From: Baylisascaris procyonis
Taxonomy: Eukaryota; Nematoda; Chromadorea; Rhabditida; Ascarididae
Length of the DNA: 64,000 nt
Direction of reading: 5' to 3'
NCBI GenBank assembly: GCA_037389465.1
Contig: JAZARR010000082.1
Span: 4,824,501-4,888,500 of the forward strand
The notes under the pieces are model-generated. The model did not search any database. It saw only the letters and a program-made list of their open reading frames with translations, and was not told the DNA's origin. Below, in pieces: positions 39,366 to 49,500 of the stretch; positions within the stretch are counted from its first letter, which is position 1; each line of letters begins with the position of its first letter. The translations under genes and the position numbers were made by a program.

Positions 39366-42300
39366 AGGGATTACTCAAACTATGAATATTTATTTTTATA
39401 TTTGAGAGTATCATTATATTGTTTATAATATATGATTAGTAACTCATTCAAAAAAAAAAAAGATAAATAAACCGTTTATTACTTCATCTATTCGATCATA
39501 CTAGTTCTTACTAATGTTATGATTATATCACTTACTGAGATGCGAATTTGTTAATCATAGTAAAATACAATACGGTATTGCACCTTTATAAGGTTAGAAC
39601 TTACTAGGCAATTATTGCATCATGTTTGGCATTTTTGTTTATTGTTTTCAATGATTTCATTGTAGCGATTATACGACTTGCAATGAATAATATTGTCTCA
39701 TCCATTAATTCATATTGGCTCATCAATATATGTCAATAAATGGAATATTTCTACACAAAAAAACTACTTCATATTGACAGCAATCAATTTTTTGAAGAGT
39801 TGTTTGTAGCTATCTTAATAAATAATACTCTATATTTATTTGTAAGATTAAAAAAAAAAAGAACTACATCGTTTACTCAATAATTTCAATAGTTTAGCAC
39901 TTCTAATGATACGTATTTGTGGCGTATACTATTTATCGAACGACATTTGCGCCGCTGAAATTGGATTTAATATTGCAAGACAGATGTGGCACCCAGGAAA
40001 GCTCTCATGATAAACATAGATAGCATGAAAATTTTCCCCCTTTTTTTTGAAATTACGTAAAAAAATTAATTTCACTTCGTTTTTCAGTAATTCAGATTAT
40101 TCCGTAGCCGCCGATATGAGGGCAGCCACCAATGTGGACGAATATAAGCCGGGCAACACTTTTTTTTCATTATTAAATTCACAGTGAAGATTCTCTTACT
40201 TCTATACATTAAACACTATTTTATTAGTAAATAAGCTTTCATATCGTATGATAAACGATAAAATCAAAATCACTTAATAAGATTATTTTCTCTTCTAATG
40301 CGCCATATTGCATTCTTGTTTTCATTTGTCTTTAGAGAATTCATCTATTGCTGCTAATAGCTCATCAAAATATATCATTACACGTTCACTGAGCACCAAT
40401 TTTGCATTTAAAAAAAAAAATCACTCTGGTCTACCCTTTATTGAGCGTTACAAATTATTCCAAATATAGACATGCGTCACGTCAAAAAACGTGTTGAACA
40501 CTAACCTTATACCCATCAGTAGAATTTATTCAAAATGAGATCTTATATCACGTATATGCAAATTAAAAGAGACAACGAATAAAATCGAGCAGAGCATAAT
40601 ATATAGTGAGCAAAATAAGTATATAAAGGACAATGGGCACTACGAAAGTATAATATTCAAAGTGTTATTAGGTTTTTTTTTTTCATTTATTAGGTTTTTT
40701 TTCTTTGCTATTCATTCTAAAATCATAAAATGAAAAAGTATATTCAGATTTCTTCGAATAAAATCCATATTATTGCATTGATGCTATTATCGAATGCGAG
40801 AAACTATTTTAAAATCACAAGAAATTTTCTATACTCGTAAAATAAAATATGAAAATCGAAATGGTTTTATAGATCATCCATGAAAAACAGAATTTATAAA
40901 AATTCCTTAAAAAATTTTTGTAATTAGGAATACAATTTTGGCTGCTTTATTCTCATCACTATTGCAAGAATATTTTTATTTCATTATATACGAAAAATTT
41001 CCCATCTTCCGTGACCGTTAGGGCGCTACAATTTTGTAAACTGAGAGATGCTTCATCTCGTGCTTCTCTTTTAAAGGGTTTCTTAAGATTTTCACCTTCC
41101 TGTCAAACGCATGTAGTGCCAAATGTCTTCATAAAGGAAAACATCATGCAAACAAAATATACGATACATAAATTTGTAAAGAAATTTTCAATAACATTGG
41201 CTAATAAGAAATTCCAAATAATTACAGTTTGACTGAGAATTTCCATACACTTTTAATATTCAAATAGAAAAATTAATTGAAAATTTCAAACTTAGAAATA
41301 TTCATAACTTAAAATTTTTTTCATAACTCACCGTCATGTTTTATGACGTTAAAATATCAAAATGTATCGTAATTTGGTGGAGAATTTTCACATTTTTCAA
41401 TGATGAGATTTTTACCAAAAAAAAAAAAATCATTGCTTATAATTGTGAACGAACAACAAATAGCACATAGTAATATAAATATCAATAGATATCATCAAAA
41501 CGTTTAATTATGTGTATAGTCGATAATTTGTGTTTCCTTAGTTACAAGAATAAAGACAAAAAGAATAATTAAAATGACGAGTGGCAAAAATACGGAGCGA
41601 AATATTCGTTTTATCATCGATTCTGAAAATGTTTTATTTCAAAAAAATATCGTTCGCATAGGGCAATCACTCATCGATGCAATAATGGCTAAGCTAAAGT
41701 TTGGCTAACAATGGCTAAGTTCCTACTTGTTTGAGCTAAAATTTAAAAAGGCAAACATAAATGGACTATGAATAGAAGATTTTCTTGATGGGTGTGTAGA
41801 AGGTTACATCACTTACGTTTTAACAGAGAGGGAAAATATTTTAAGTTTCCTTCGCTCATTATGTTGAATCTCTAATTTTGATCGATGGACTAATCGCTAT
41901 GATCTAAAATCTTCTTTCAGTTTTTCACATTCTAACATTCACAAATTGCAATTTGAAAGAAATGTAAAAATTTGAAGTGAAACTTGTTTTGTCAACTACG
42001 TTAAACTCGAAACTTAATGATCAAAACGGCTAAAAACATAGATGAAACAATAAAAAATATGGTTCAAATTGTCAACATAGATTGCTACGTCTAGTCGTTC
42101 TCGATGAAAAAATTAAAACAATCTAAAATCACTTACGTTCATGATTATAGCTTCTTACTCGGCCACATAATTTATTTATTCCTGAAACGAATATCAATAT
42201 CAAGGATTTTCGTTATAACTTTAAAAGAAAGCGTGCTCACAGATTATGAATAAATTTCTAAACGAATCAAATCATTAAGTTAAATTTTATGCCTTGATTG

Positions 42301-43380
42301 CTTTGAAAAGCCGAAATTTTTTCACCCTCAATAAAACGCATATAAACTCTTCGGAAATTTAAAATGATGTAATTCGCAATAATACTCACATTTATAATAA
42401 TTATTTGTCGCTTAACATCGAACACTTTACCTACTTCATTTCAAGCGTAATCTTCCATCTTCAACTTCAATATTTATCTCCGTCCCCTAATTTTGCGGAC
42501 GAAATAAAATGGACGATTTTTTCAACATTTTCCTCGTAGCCTATAAGAAGCTCATGGCTATAATCGCAATTTCGGGAATATTCCGAATTTTCTATTCAAA
42601 TTGAAATAGAATTGCTCACGATTACAAATTATTCCATTGTTGATAAAAAAAAAAGCATAAGCTAACTTGTTGCAAAAGTCGGTGATTCTTTGAGATCGTT
42701 ACTGCAATCAGACGAAGGAGCAGACGGCAAGTAGTATCGCTTCAATGCTGAAACGGACACCTGGTAATGCGACATGAGCAAATTAAAAAATAATACGCAT
42801 ATATGAGTGAACACTGTTGACCGAAAATACACACACACACATGCATAAATACACACACACAACTACACTGCGTGTGCACATATACATAGAGGTTGTGGGG
42901 AACGTACTCATGCACATGCATCTCACATGCATGGCAAATATATATAAGCCGCCAAGCGGATTTTCAATATAGGCATATTGACCCTTATCAGTTCAAAGCG
43001 CACAAAGGCGAAGTAAACACCGAGGCGAATGTAAAATTTTTAAAAGTGCACAACGTTTAGAGCGATATTTGATCGAATCGAATTGAAAAATGACAAATGA
43101 TTTTAAATATTATACAACATTAAGTAGCGGAAAAATGAACGGTTTTAAATTCACTACTGGTGAATGACAACCTCTCTCTTCAATGAAAACTGTTCCAACC
43201 TTCTTCGGTATGCTCATAGAAGAAAGGCAGTCCAGGTTGAACCCCGTGTAATTCGTCAGCGCATTGAAGGTTCTGTGCTGATGGTTCAAGCGTTATGGTC
43301 ATAACGGTTGATTTTGGAGGTATATTATTGGATTTCAATGATGATGCGGTGTCCACATTGGATGACTGTGCGTTCTCCAT
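19009..43380 (-). CDS. Hypothetical 161-residue protein, four-exon model
   Basis: I do not recognise the family. The model joins complement(43200..43380, 42747..42667, 29173..29125, 19183..19009). The phases match at every junction (G+CA, A+AT, TC+A), the exons are richer in G+C than their surroundings, and AATAAA follows the stop. The protein starts MENAQSSNVDTASSLKSNNI. The middle is hydrophilic and serine-rich, with PFFYEHTEE and ALKRYYLPSAPSS. A basic stretch, RVSKGSLSARMRQRSRF, leads to the end YNSDVFGCHIFC. No signal peptide or membrane helix, so an intracellular, possibly phosphorylated protein is likely (inference). Exons add up to 486 nt in 24 kb. Other exons of a multiple of three could be missing, and each link rests on phase alone, without homology. 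Acceptor TTTCAG 31 nt before the ATG suggests a spliced 5' UTR or trans-splicing. Confidence 0.5.
22419..22500. repeat. (TA)41 dinucleotide repeat
   Basis: 82 bp of uninterrupted alternating T and A. Probably length-variable between individuals. Confidence 0.97.
23217..23546 (+). other. Open frame of 109 codons, status unclear
   Basis: Opens directly after a TAA and begins with GTG, so it has no proper start codon. Encodes a peptide starting VEKLTEKATDKLCDFATRLL, with balanced composition and higher G+C than its surroundings. No family recognised, no clear acceptor, and it ends in TAA. It could be a decayed coding piece, or chance. Confidence 0.2.
27648..27705. repeat. 23-bp direct repeat overlapping a 10-bp hairpin
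   Basis: TATAAGTTTTGCTTATAGATCAA occurs at 27648-27670 and again, identical, at 27673-27695. The second copy overlaps a perfect inverted repeat, TTGCTTATAG (27681-27690) and CTATAAGCAA (27696-27705), with a 5-nt loop. Confidence 0.9.
28092..28703 (-). other. 203-codon open frame, unknown
   Basis: The longest open frame in the window, ATG at 28701-28703, stop at 28092. It begins MLLVNDSLNDWNFSVKQTLK and is rich in Ser, Leu, Val and Arg. Local G+C is raised. An 80-codon frame on the opposite strand (28228-28470) and a second minus frame overlap it, which weakens the case. It lies inside an intron of the same-strand hypothetical gene. No domain, signal peptide or relative recognised. It may be an intronless gene, a transposon remnant or a chance frame. 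Confidence 0.25.
29125..29173 (-). CDS. Hypothetical protein, exon 3 (49 nt)
   Basis: A small G+C-rich exon after a strong acceptor (T9 CACTCTAG) with donor GTAGAT. In the required phase it encodes RVARFAVGLDPDRPP plus two bases. The phase that continues from exon 2 is open, and the two leftover bases TC fit exon 4. A second frame of the same stretch is also open, so the reading depends on the linkage. Confidence 0.45.
29804..30778 (-). pseudogene. Decayed mariner (Tc1/mariner) transposase
   Basis: A broken DDE-type transposase of a DNA transposon. The N-terminal part (30524-30778) keeps a run like FRAVALFCFTMGYKAADAIRE followed by NERKSAK, the mariner helix-turn-helix region (typically LLYEFKLGHKAAEAARNI, NERT). 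Further along come RRYAKELNASYDTV, HEIGKRKNL, ALVNTRNSILLYNNT (for ALVNRKGPILLHDNA) and, near the end, QKDVENCFRRF, NSLVSRLLTCIDHRGDYLE and a stop. These pieces lie in the expected order over about 975 bp, near the usual 1035 bp, but with several frameshifts and stops. The aspartate of the HDNA block has become asparagine, so it cannot be active. Terminal inverted repeats were not found. Confidence 0.85.
34687..34780. repeat. Imperfect tandem duplication (about 41 and 53 bp)
   Basis: Two units each start TTAGTGCA, contain GTTCATTATCGGGAAGG or GTCGTTATCAGAAGG, and end TGATCTCTGA (34687-34727 and 34728-34780). The second carries a T-run insertion. A third partial start (TTGTGCA) follows. Confidence 0.6.
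34849..34899 (+). CDS. Candidate first exon MNEGTNGYIVDDDLDKD
   Basis: ATG, 17 codons and a consensus donor GTAAGT at 34900. G+C is higher than the flanks and the peptide is acidic. No downstream exon could be joined by homology; a plus-strand piece at 43519 has a compatible phase only. It may be a short first exon or chance. Confidence 0.25.
34941..34983 (+). CDS. Candidate short exon METEHKAVLLQSVC
   Basis: ATG, 14 codons plus one base, then donor GTAAGT at 34984. The sequence before it ends ATTAATAAG, a poor acceptor, so it is at best an alternative first exon. If the upstream donor at 34900 is joined there, a different frame (KWKRSIRPYCYKAYV) is open. Confidence 0.15.
35043..35050 (+). 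promoter_or_regulatory. TATA-box-like TATATAAG
   Basis: TATATAAG followed by GGTC-ATCTGA-GACC, a short hairpin, and then a 42-codon frame at 35155. It could be a core promoter or part of a decayed long terminal repeat. Such a motif is also expected by chance in AT-rich DNA. Confidence 0.2.
35155..35283 (+). other. 42-codon ORF rich in His, Asn, Arg and Glu
   Basis: MENQRIFHRPLFDHHFEQNA then EWNRHRRNQKNAWRDEEEHR and a stop. Very hydrophilic, with G+C above its surroundings. No family recognised. It lies about 105 bp downstream of the TATA-like site. Could be the start of a retroelement gag-like frame, a small protein or chance. Confidence 0.2.
36228..36388. repeat. 24-bp minisatellite, about 6.5 copies
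   Basis: Units of the form GCTTTTCTGAGGCAAACGTTCAGG; the first is 27 bp and the last is truncated. Copies differ at a few bases and two adjacent units are identical (GCTTTTCTCAGGCGAACGTCCAGG). The period is a multiple of three, so both strands read as repeated peptides (AFLRQTFR-like on plus, ERLPQESP-like on minus). Confidence 0.92.
36580..36880. repeat. Degenerate CA/TG-rich alternating purine-pyrimidine tract
   Basis: Dense ACAC, GCATGCATGC, CACATATGCGCATATA-type DNA. Several 80-106 codon frames on both strands read as Cys/His/Met/Tyr-rich low-complexity peptides and are not genes. Confidence 0.7.
39295..39364. repeat. (AAAT)n tetranucleotide repeat, about 17 units
   Basis: Nearly perfect AAAT/AATA array of about 70 bp. 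Confidence 0.95.
42667..42747 (-). CDS. Hypothetical protein, exon 2
   Basis: An 81-nt exon, acceptor GTTTCAG, donor GTTAGC. Encodes LKRYYLPSAPSSDCSNDLKE then SPTFAT. Two bases (CA) complete the codon left by exon 1, giving alanine. If the donor is not used, the frame stops at TAG immediately after it. Confidence 0.5.
42829..42860. repeat. Short interrupted (CA)n
   Basis: ACACACACACACA and ACACACACACA separated by TGCATAAAT. Confidence 0.8.
43200..43380 (-). CDS. Hypothetical protein, exon 1 (start codon)
   Basis: ATG at 43378-43380, open for 60 codons, then donor GTTGG after GAAG, the same donor type as GluCl visible exon 3. Residues include MENAQSSNVDTASS and MTITLEPSAQNLQCADELHG. Just upstream is acceptor TATTTCAG, and the frame stays open between it and the ATG. 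G+C is well above the flanks. The open frame would otherwise stop six codons past the proposed donor. Confidence 0.6.
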
Positions 43381-43518
43381 CTTGAACGTTGTGGTCTCGT
43401 ATGCGAACTGAAATACGAGCGATTATTTCAGGATTGAACAATGAATAGTCGCCGGAAAGTGCTCCGAGGATTTCCTGATCCCATCGTTTAAAAATATGTG
43501 CTATTTATATGTTATCAG

Positions 43519-43680
43519 GAACAAGCTGCAGGTGCCTTTTTTGCCTTTCACCTGTATAAAAAAATCTTAGAGGGCACTAAATTGTATACGGATGAATGCA
43601 CACGTCGTGCACATGATACAGATGAAGGTCTGCACACTGCGGCAGGGACCTTTATGACGCAAAACCCAAAAGCTCTATAG
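43519..43680 (+). CDS. Candidate exon, unknown product
   Basis: After acceptor ATGTTATCAG, 53 codons run to a TAG: EQAAGAFFAFHLYKKILEGT, KLYTDECTRRAHDTDEGLHT, AAGTFMTQNPKAL. G+C is about 46 percent against a third around it. Internal donors (GGTCTGC, GGTGCC) could end it earlier. It lies head to head with the minus-strand hypothetical gene, starting 139 bp from that ATG. Family not recognised. Confidence 0.3.
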   Translation, partial: EQAAGAFFAFHLYKKILEGTKLYTDECTRRAHDTDEGLHTAAGTFMTQNPKAL

Positions 43681-43983
43681 GTGGCAACAATTCAAATTTA
43701 TATGAATGCGTGAACCTAATTTCAGTACTAATATAAAACTGTGGCTAAAGATCATTCTACAAAACGATAAGCTATTTTCAGCTAGTTGAGGAGGAGATAC
43801 CAAATAGAGCCAAATCTGGGGGCAAAAACTATGAAACCTCATCACATTCTTCAAAACTTTATTTGTGCTTGGCAAAATGTCGACAAAAAAATGTCTGAGA
43901 GCAAGACGTTGCAAAATCTAATGAAGTAGCATCTTATAATAAGCAAAACAAATAAATAAATAAATAAAAATTTTTCAGGTGAG

Positions 43984-44157
43984 ATGTCGTCTATAAAGCT
44001 TCAAATTCACTATGTTGTAAAATATACAGCAAGAAAAGCATCGTCACTTCAAGCGAAAAGTGTAAATTTGCGCAAAAGGCTGAGAGATGCCACTATCCAT
44101 ACAATACAGGGCATTGATAGCAAACAAACTGAGCAAGATGAGATTGCCCTTTTATGA
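43984..44157 (+). CDS. Candidate exon or small ORF, 57 codons
   Basis: Acceptor TTTTTCAG lies six bases before the ATG. The frame reads MSSIKLQIHYVVKYTARKAS, SLQAKSVNLRKRLRDATIHT, IQGIDSKQTEQDEIALL, then TGA. The composition is basic then acidic, with a helix-like repeat of Leu and Ala. It could follow an upstream exon ending in phase 1. A minus-strand frame overlaps it (44049-44243). Not recognised. Confidence 0.25.
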   Translation: MSSIKLQIHYVVKYTARKASSLQAKSVNLRKRLRDATIHTIQGIDSKQTEQDEIALL

Positions 44158-46434
44158 CTGCACGTTATCATTGTTTCGTCATCAAATGATAACTTGCACT
44201 TGGCAATGACTTTAACACTTCCCACCCCCTCTCTTGCCCCCATTCGCCACCTTTTCCTCTCTCCACCCCTTTTAAATTCAAAATCTTTTCAAGTTCTTGC
44301 AAAATTTTTACGAAACAAATCAGTAGTCAGATTCTTTTATAGAAGCAACGATATTAGCTAAGTTTTCCACACTTCATAAGCTTTCTTTTTTCTTTAAAGT
44401 TACGAATCCAATTAAATATGAATTTCTAGTATAAGTGCTGAATTATGAAGCTGTAGACAAATGGCAAGGCTAAATAAGTGTAAAAATAGCTTCAATGATG
44501 CAAATCAATGGCTGCTTGTAGATGAAAACTTTGCTTGCAGACAAAAACTTCGAAGAGGTTCGTGTATTCATTAAGTGATAGATTCAGCGCAACTTGAAGA
44601 TAGCTCTCACTCGTCATTAAACTCTAGCTGATACTATTACAAAGGAAAAACTAAAGCTTTTTCATTTTAGAAAGCAGCTAATTGCAAATAATTGAGGATA
44701 GAAATGAAATGAATGTACGGCAGTTGCGTAAGTGAGAAGTCGAATGGTCGAGAATTCACTTCTGGCCAACGAAATTCCTCTTCCCTTCGCCCTTCTTCCT
44801 CTTCCGCCAACTCTTTTCATATTATTTGCTCATATACAAAAAATTTTCTATGCTATGGGAACTTCACGGCGTATGTTCGATGATTTCACACAAATAAAAT
44901 TGTCGGTCAACAATAAATGTCATAGAAAGCGATCACCGTCAACTCTATATTGTATCGAAAGACGACGCTGTTTCCATCTATAATTTTTTTTAAATCCTTT
45001 AATTTAATGAGCTAGCAGGTCGATAAATAATTAGATCTATGCTGTTGTTCCACTACCTTATAAATAAAAACATTATTGCAACTTTTGCTGCAGCATTCCT
45101 AATTACTTAACAACCTTTAGGCTATTGCTTCTTAGTCTGTACGACGACTAAACTTCATTAGTTATTCATGTGTTGTTCACGTGCTAACTAAATATCAGTC
45201 ATTTTTTATTGCATAATAAAATATTATTTATCTTTTTTTTTTTCGTTAGCGTTGATAATTTGAATCATTTCCGGACTAAAGACTGCAAAACCTGCAAAAT
45301 TGATGCCGCAAAATCGATAATCTTTTCCTAAGAAGTTCGAAAATTTTCATAGCGCTTCATTGCGTCAATAAGAGCCAAATAAAATCGCATATGGTATGGC
45401 AACAAATTTGAAAATTATAAACATATAAAAAGGCTTACGCTGATAATTGTGTTGCCTAAAAATTAAATAGACAACTAAAATTTCATTAAAGATTAATTTC
45501 TATCGCGAAAGCGAAGAAAAATGAATGTTTGGTTGGTAATGCGCTCGAACTTTCGGTGCCGATCCGATACCTGGAAATCAAAGTATTCATCATGCTCGAT
45601 GATTCGATCAAACTACCAATGCCGATCCGACACTAGATAAAAGCTCAATCTATTCGATCATCCATTAGCGATCGATGATCGACGAATGATATGAAATATC
45701 TATGAACGCCTTGAGGGCTATATAAACAACCATCAAAACGGCTATTTGCTTCTACTGTTCGTGTTGTACGCCTCATTCATGTTTATAGCCATCGTCTGTG
45801 CGGCACGCTATCGAATAATTCCACTGGTTTGTATTTATATGTAGAACTTCTCGTTTCTAAATGTACACTATTAACGCCTAAATATTGCGATGTTTTCGCT
45901 CTGTTCAACTTGTTATTCAGAACGATATGATTTAATTTTCTTTGCTCATTTCTCTGTTATCATCGATGTATCGCTCTCTCTGTCTACAGCAAAAAAATGA
46001 GATAACCAATTGTTAGCATAAAATTGCTAATTTGTAGATTTTTAAAATTACCCAACATTAGAGTGCCCAGATTAATAAACTCATCTGTTCGGAATGCTTT
46101 TGCTTTGCTTTTTAAATAATAATAATAATATTAATTATTATTTGAGTCATATTGCGACAATTGCTTAAGATTATCTTCATTCAGTAGTAATAGATTTGAA
46201 AATTTCGAAATTATAGATGGTGCACTTGATTGACGTCTTGAACTTTTTTGACCGTCTTCAGCTCGGTTTCTAGTGGAAAAGTGTAGCTTTCTGCTTCAAT
46301 TTTTTATGAAAACTCATAAAGCTAGTTTGCCCATGTAAGGTGAAACGTTGTTAATTGTATCATGTGAACTGATATTGCCACTTTTGTTTAATGACGTAGA
46401 CTAGGACTAGTACCTCAGAACAGAAGGAAATTAC
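44158..46434. other. Stretch without supported gene
   Basis: Contains a hairpin TTATCATT/AATGATAA near 44166-44193 and a G+C-richer block at about 45530-45830. That block has repeated GCCGATCCGA motifs (about 45559 and 45622) and a TATATAAAC, overlapped by an open frame with a hydrophobic run (GYLLLLFVLYASFMFIAIVC). Nothing here could be assigned. Confidence 0.35.
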
Positions 46435-46536
46435 ATGAGCCACTTGTTGTCGCAAATAAAGCACCAGCTGTTCACCTTTCGGACGTATTTCCTTATATGG
46501 CGCTGGACTCCATTCATAATCCTTATTGTTATGATT
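46435..46536 (+). CDS. Candidate first coding exon with membrane anchor
   Basis: ATG followed by 34 codons and a clean donor GTGAGT at 46537, phase 0. The peptide is MSHLLSQIKHQLFTFRTYFL then IWRWTPFIILIVMI: a short basic N-terminus followed by a hydrophobic helix, as in signal-anchored (type II) membrane proteins. Acceptor ACCTCAG ends at 46418, 16 nt before the ATG, which fits a spliced or trans-spliced leader. G+C is about 45 percent. Downstream partners are uncertain: exons at 51804 and 61887 have compatible phase. Product not recognised. Confidence 0.45.
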
Positions 46537-49500
46537 GTGAGTTTTTTTTTTCGGGTGAGGGGAAAGGAGTTTTGAAAAACTTAGGGCACAATGCCCCGAA
46601 AAATACCCTCAAATGGTGTGGGATAGATTTAAAACGAACAAACTTTCAATTTAATTCAGCATGAAGTTGTTTTTATCAAAGCGAAAGTGCAAATGCGAAT
46701 TCGACTGAATTCAGATAGGCGGTGAACAAGCAATTAAAAATCTTTTAAGCAAATCATGCAAGATTTTGAGATTTTATTTTTGCATGAATTTCTAGACGAC
46801 AAATGAGTCATCGTAGAGCTCATCCATACCTTTGGAAAATTGTTTGCCATTAAATTATCTATATAATCCACCTGCCCGCTTTTGCTCTTTTATTTTTTGC
46901 GAAGCACTCCTTGCTGTTAAAAATCACAACAACTAGCATATTCTGGAATAGCTCATCCTGCCTAACAAGGGCAACGGTGAGATATATTGGTTGAGCTATT
47001 CTGACGAGCGGGCCAAAACTATACCTTTTTCTTACTCGTTTCAGCATCACATTTCGATTCATCTGGTGTCCGTAAATTCAAGCCCTGCTTTACAAGTATT
47101 CCTCGAAACTTTTTTCCTAGTTCATTAGCAATTCACCAAGCTTCTTCTTGCCTTAATTAGCTTAATTGAAGATTATCCGTCATTTTCGTTGCTGCAATGA
47201 AATTCCAGCTTTACTGCAAATCCGTTGCGTTTGCAATGGTCTCGTATTTTCATTGCGATTTTTTACTCTCGCCTGTTTAGAAACCTTTCATCGCATCATA
47301 AGACCGCACAAATGTGTTTTCGAAAAGAAAAATTTGGATTTTATAAACTGCAAATCTTTTTATATGCTTTTGTAATTTTACGTTTGCAAAGTTCACTGTG
47401 GTAGCATATACATATGTGTCCATACATTTGTTTGCTTATCTTTCCTATAGTTCTAACTGCTGCACTACTAAAATTAGAGATGCAAAACTGATGAGCTTAT
47501 TTTATACACAACTTGATCATCTACACCAGCTTTCAACTTAATCCATTAGCCTCGAAATTTCGCCTAAATAACCCATAATTTCGCATATGAAAATAACAGT
47601 TTGCATTTAGCTGACCACATTTTATAATTGGTTAATTCAGATGCATAATAAAAATGCATTTATTTTTGAGACTTTATGAAATTTGCTAGCACGATGACTC
47701 AGTTGCTAAAAGTTCTCTCATTCCGACTCATCTAGCACGTTTTTTTTTCAAATCCGTATCTAGTGTTGTTTAGCTGAAATCAATTTATCCACTCGTAAAT
47801 CGGTTTGCACCGGATTACGCTACCAACAAGACGAGAGAATCAAATGAAATTTGCGCTAGCCATGTTTGTCTATTCGTCATTTTTTTGAAGTGATGTGAAG
47901 CGCAAAATGACTATTCAAAAAGCATTAAGCACGAAAATTCGAAGAGTGCATTTATTTGTCGGTTTGTCATCGTTGAATGAGGAGTCTTTTTTTTTTTCGC
48001 ATGGCCATTCACTCAAACTCTTTGGTATGAGTGCCCCCAGAGGAAACTTTCATTTGCACTCCTTTCATACGCGACATATTCTGGACATTTGCGCTCCGTG
48101 GAGCAACTTTGCAAATGATTGAGAGTTAATTTTTCCATGCTTTTAAAGTCTCATTACCTTACTACCAAAATATTTTTGTATTGTCATAGTAATATCATTA
48201 CTATTCCTTGTGTAATGAGAATATTATAAAAATAAGTTTTATTGTACATCCGACCTCCACAATAGTCTTAGAATGAATAAAATTTTCATCGTTGGATTCA
48301 CCTCTCATTTTCACCTCACCAACCTTTTATCTCATCTCTTTAGTGATTTTACTTTTCAGCTTTAATCTCCTTTCCCTTCCCCGTCCCCGGTTTCCATGAT
48401 TTTAATGGTTGGGACATTGCAGCGCCCCTCCTCCACCTCCCCCCCCCGGTTCGCATGGATTTTTGTAAGACTCTCTCATTATCCGTCAGCAGTTCATATT
48501 TTCAGCGATAGAAACATTGCATCACGTTATGATAGGGTATTCCCGTTGTTACTATTGATACTAATTAGCACATTTGAATCTGCAGCAGTTCTAAATCGGT
48601 CTCACATATGCGCACTTCCATGCTATCTCTTTCTTACCATTAATGCATAATTGCTTAACTTTTTCGCATAGATATAGAAACTAGTGTAAATCCACCAATT
48701 GAAAACTTTGACCCTCACATATCGTCTCATTGAGTGCTGTGCATAAATGCGATAAATTTCCAATAGACTTTGGAAACGTCTAGTGTTTCATTAAAAAATT
48801 TTTACGATTACTTATTATTTGATAAAGTTGTCTGATATAATTAGACTAGTTTTCTAAGGAAATTCTTAAAGAAAATTTCCTGCAATCATATAAAATCTTT
48901 TTTTGCTTTCATTCATTTCATTAAATATTGAATAAATGCTGAATGTTTATCGATGTTTACAGAAATTATCAATTATTCTAAAGGTTTTTTTACGTCATCA
49001 GCAGCTTAAATTTGAAAAAAAAATCATTAAAAAAATTTTTTTTGAATATTTTAATATATACCTCTTTTCAGTGCATCTTACAAGCAAATATTTCACTATT
49101 TACAGAGACACTCATTCGTATTCATTTTCGTTGATCTTAGAAACACTTGGAAAAATACATTTGTTCTGCATTTTTTTTTTTCTGCTAGACTAAGAAGAAA
49201 TAGCTCGACAAAACAATGGCCCTTAAGCATATCCTTTCATGAAATAAGAATTATTTGATGATTTTCAACAATTAAATTATCCGTTTTTTTCCGGAATTTT
49301 GAAAACCACAATCGACTAAAACGCATGCAATGAGCTTATTATCAGCAATTTCTTATCCAAGGATAACTTTTGTGATTTTATTTTAGGAAGAATATTTCTG
49401 CAGTCAAAATTTCGTCGTTGAGTGAATATTTCTTTGTCGATCGCTATGAGACGATTTGCAGACGAGGTAATCGTTTTAAATGTTTAGTGCAAACATTAGT

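Larger units (their letters stand above)
29174..42666 (-). other. Second intron of the hypothetical gene (about 13.5 kb)
   Basis: Holds the mariner fossil, a C-run near 31488-31500, the 34.6-35.3 kb cluster, the minisatellite at 36228-36388, CA/TG-rich DNA at 36580-36880 and the (AAAT)n tract. No other homology-supported coding sequence. Small plus-strand candidate exons at 34849, 34941 and 35155 are listed separately. Confidence 0.4.
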
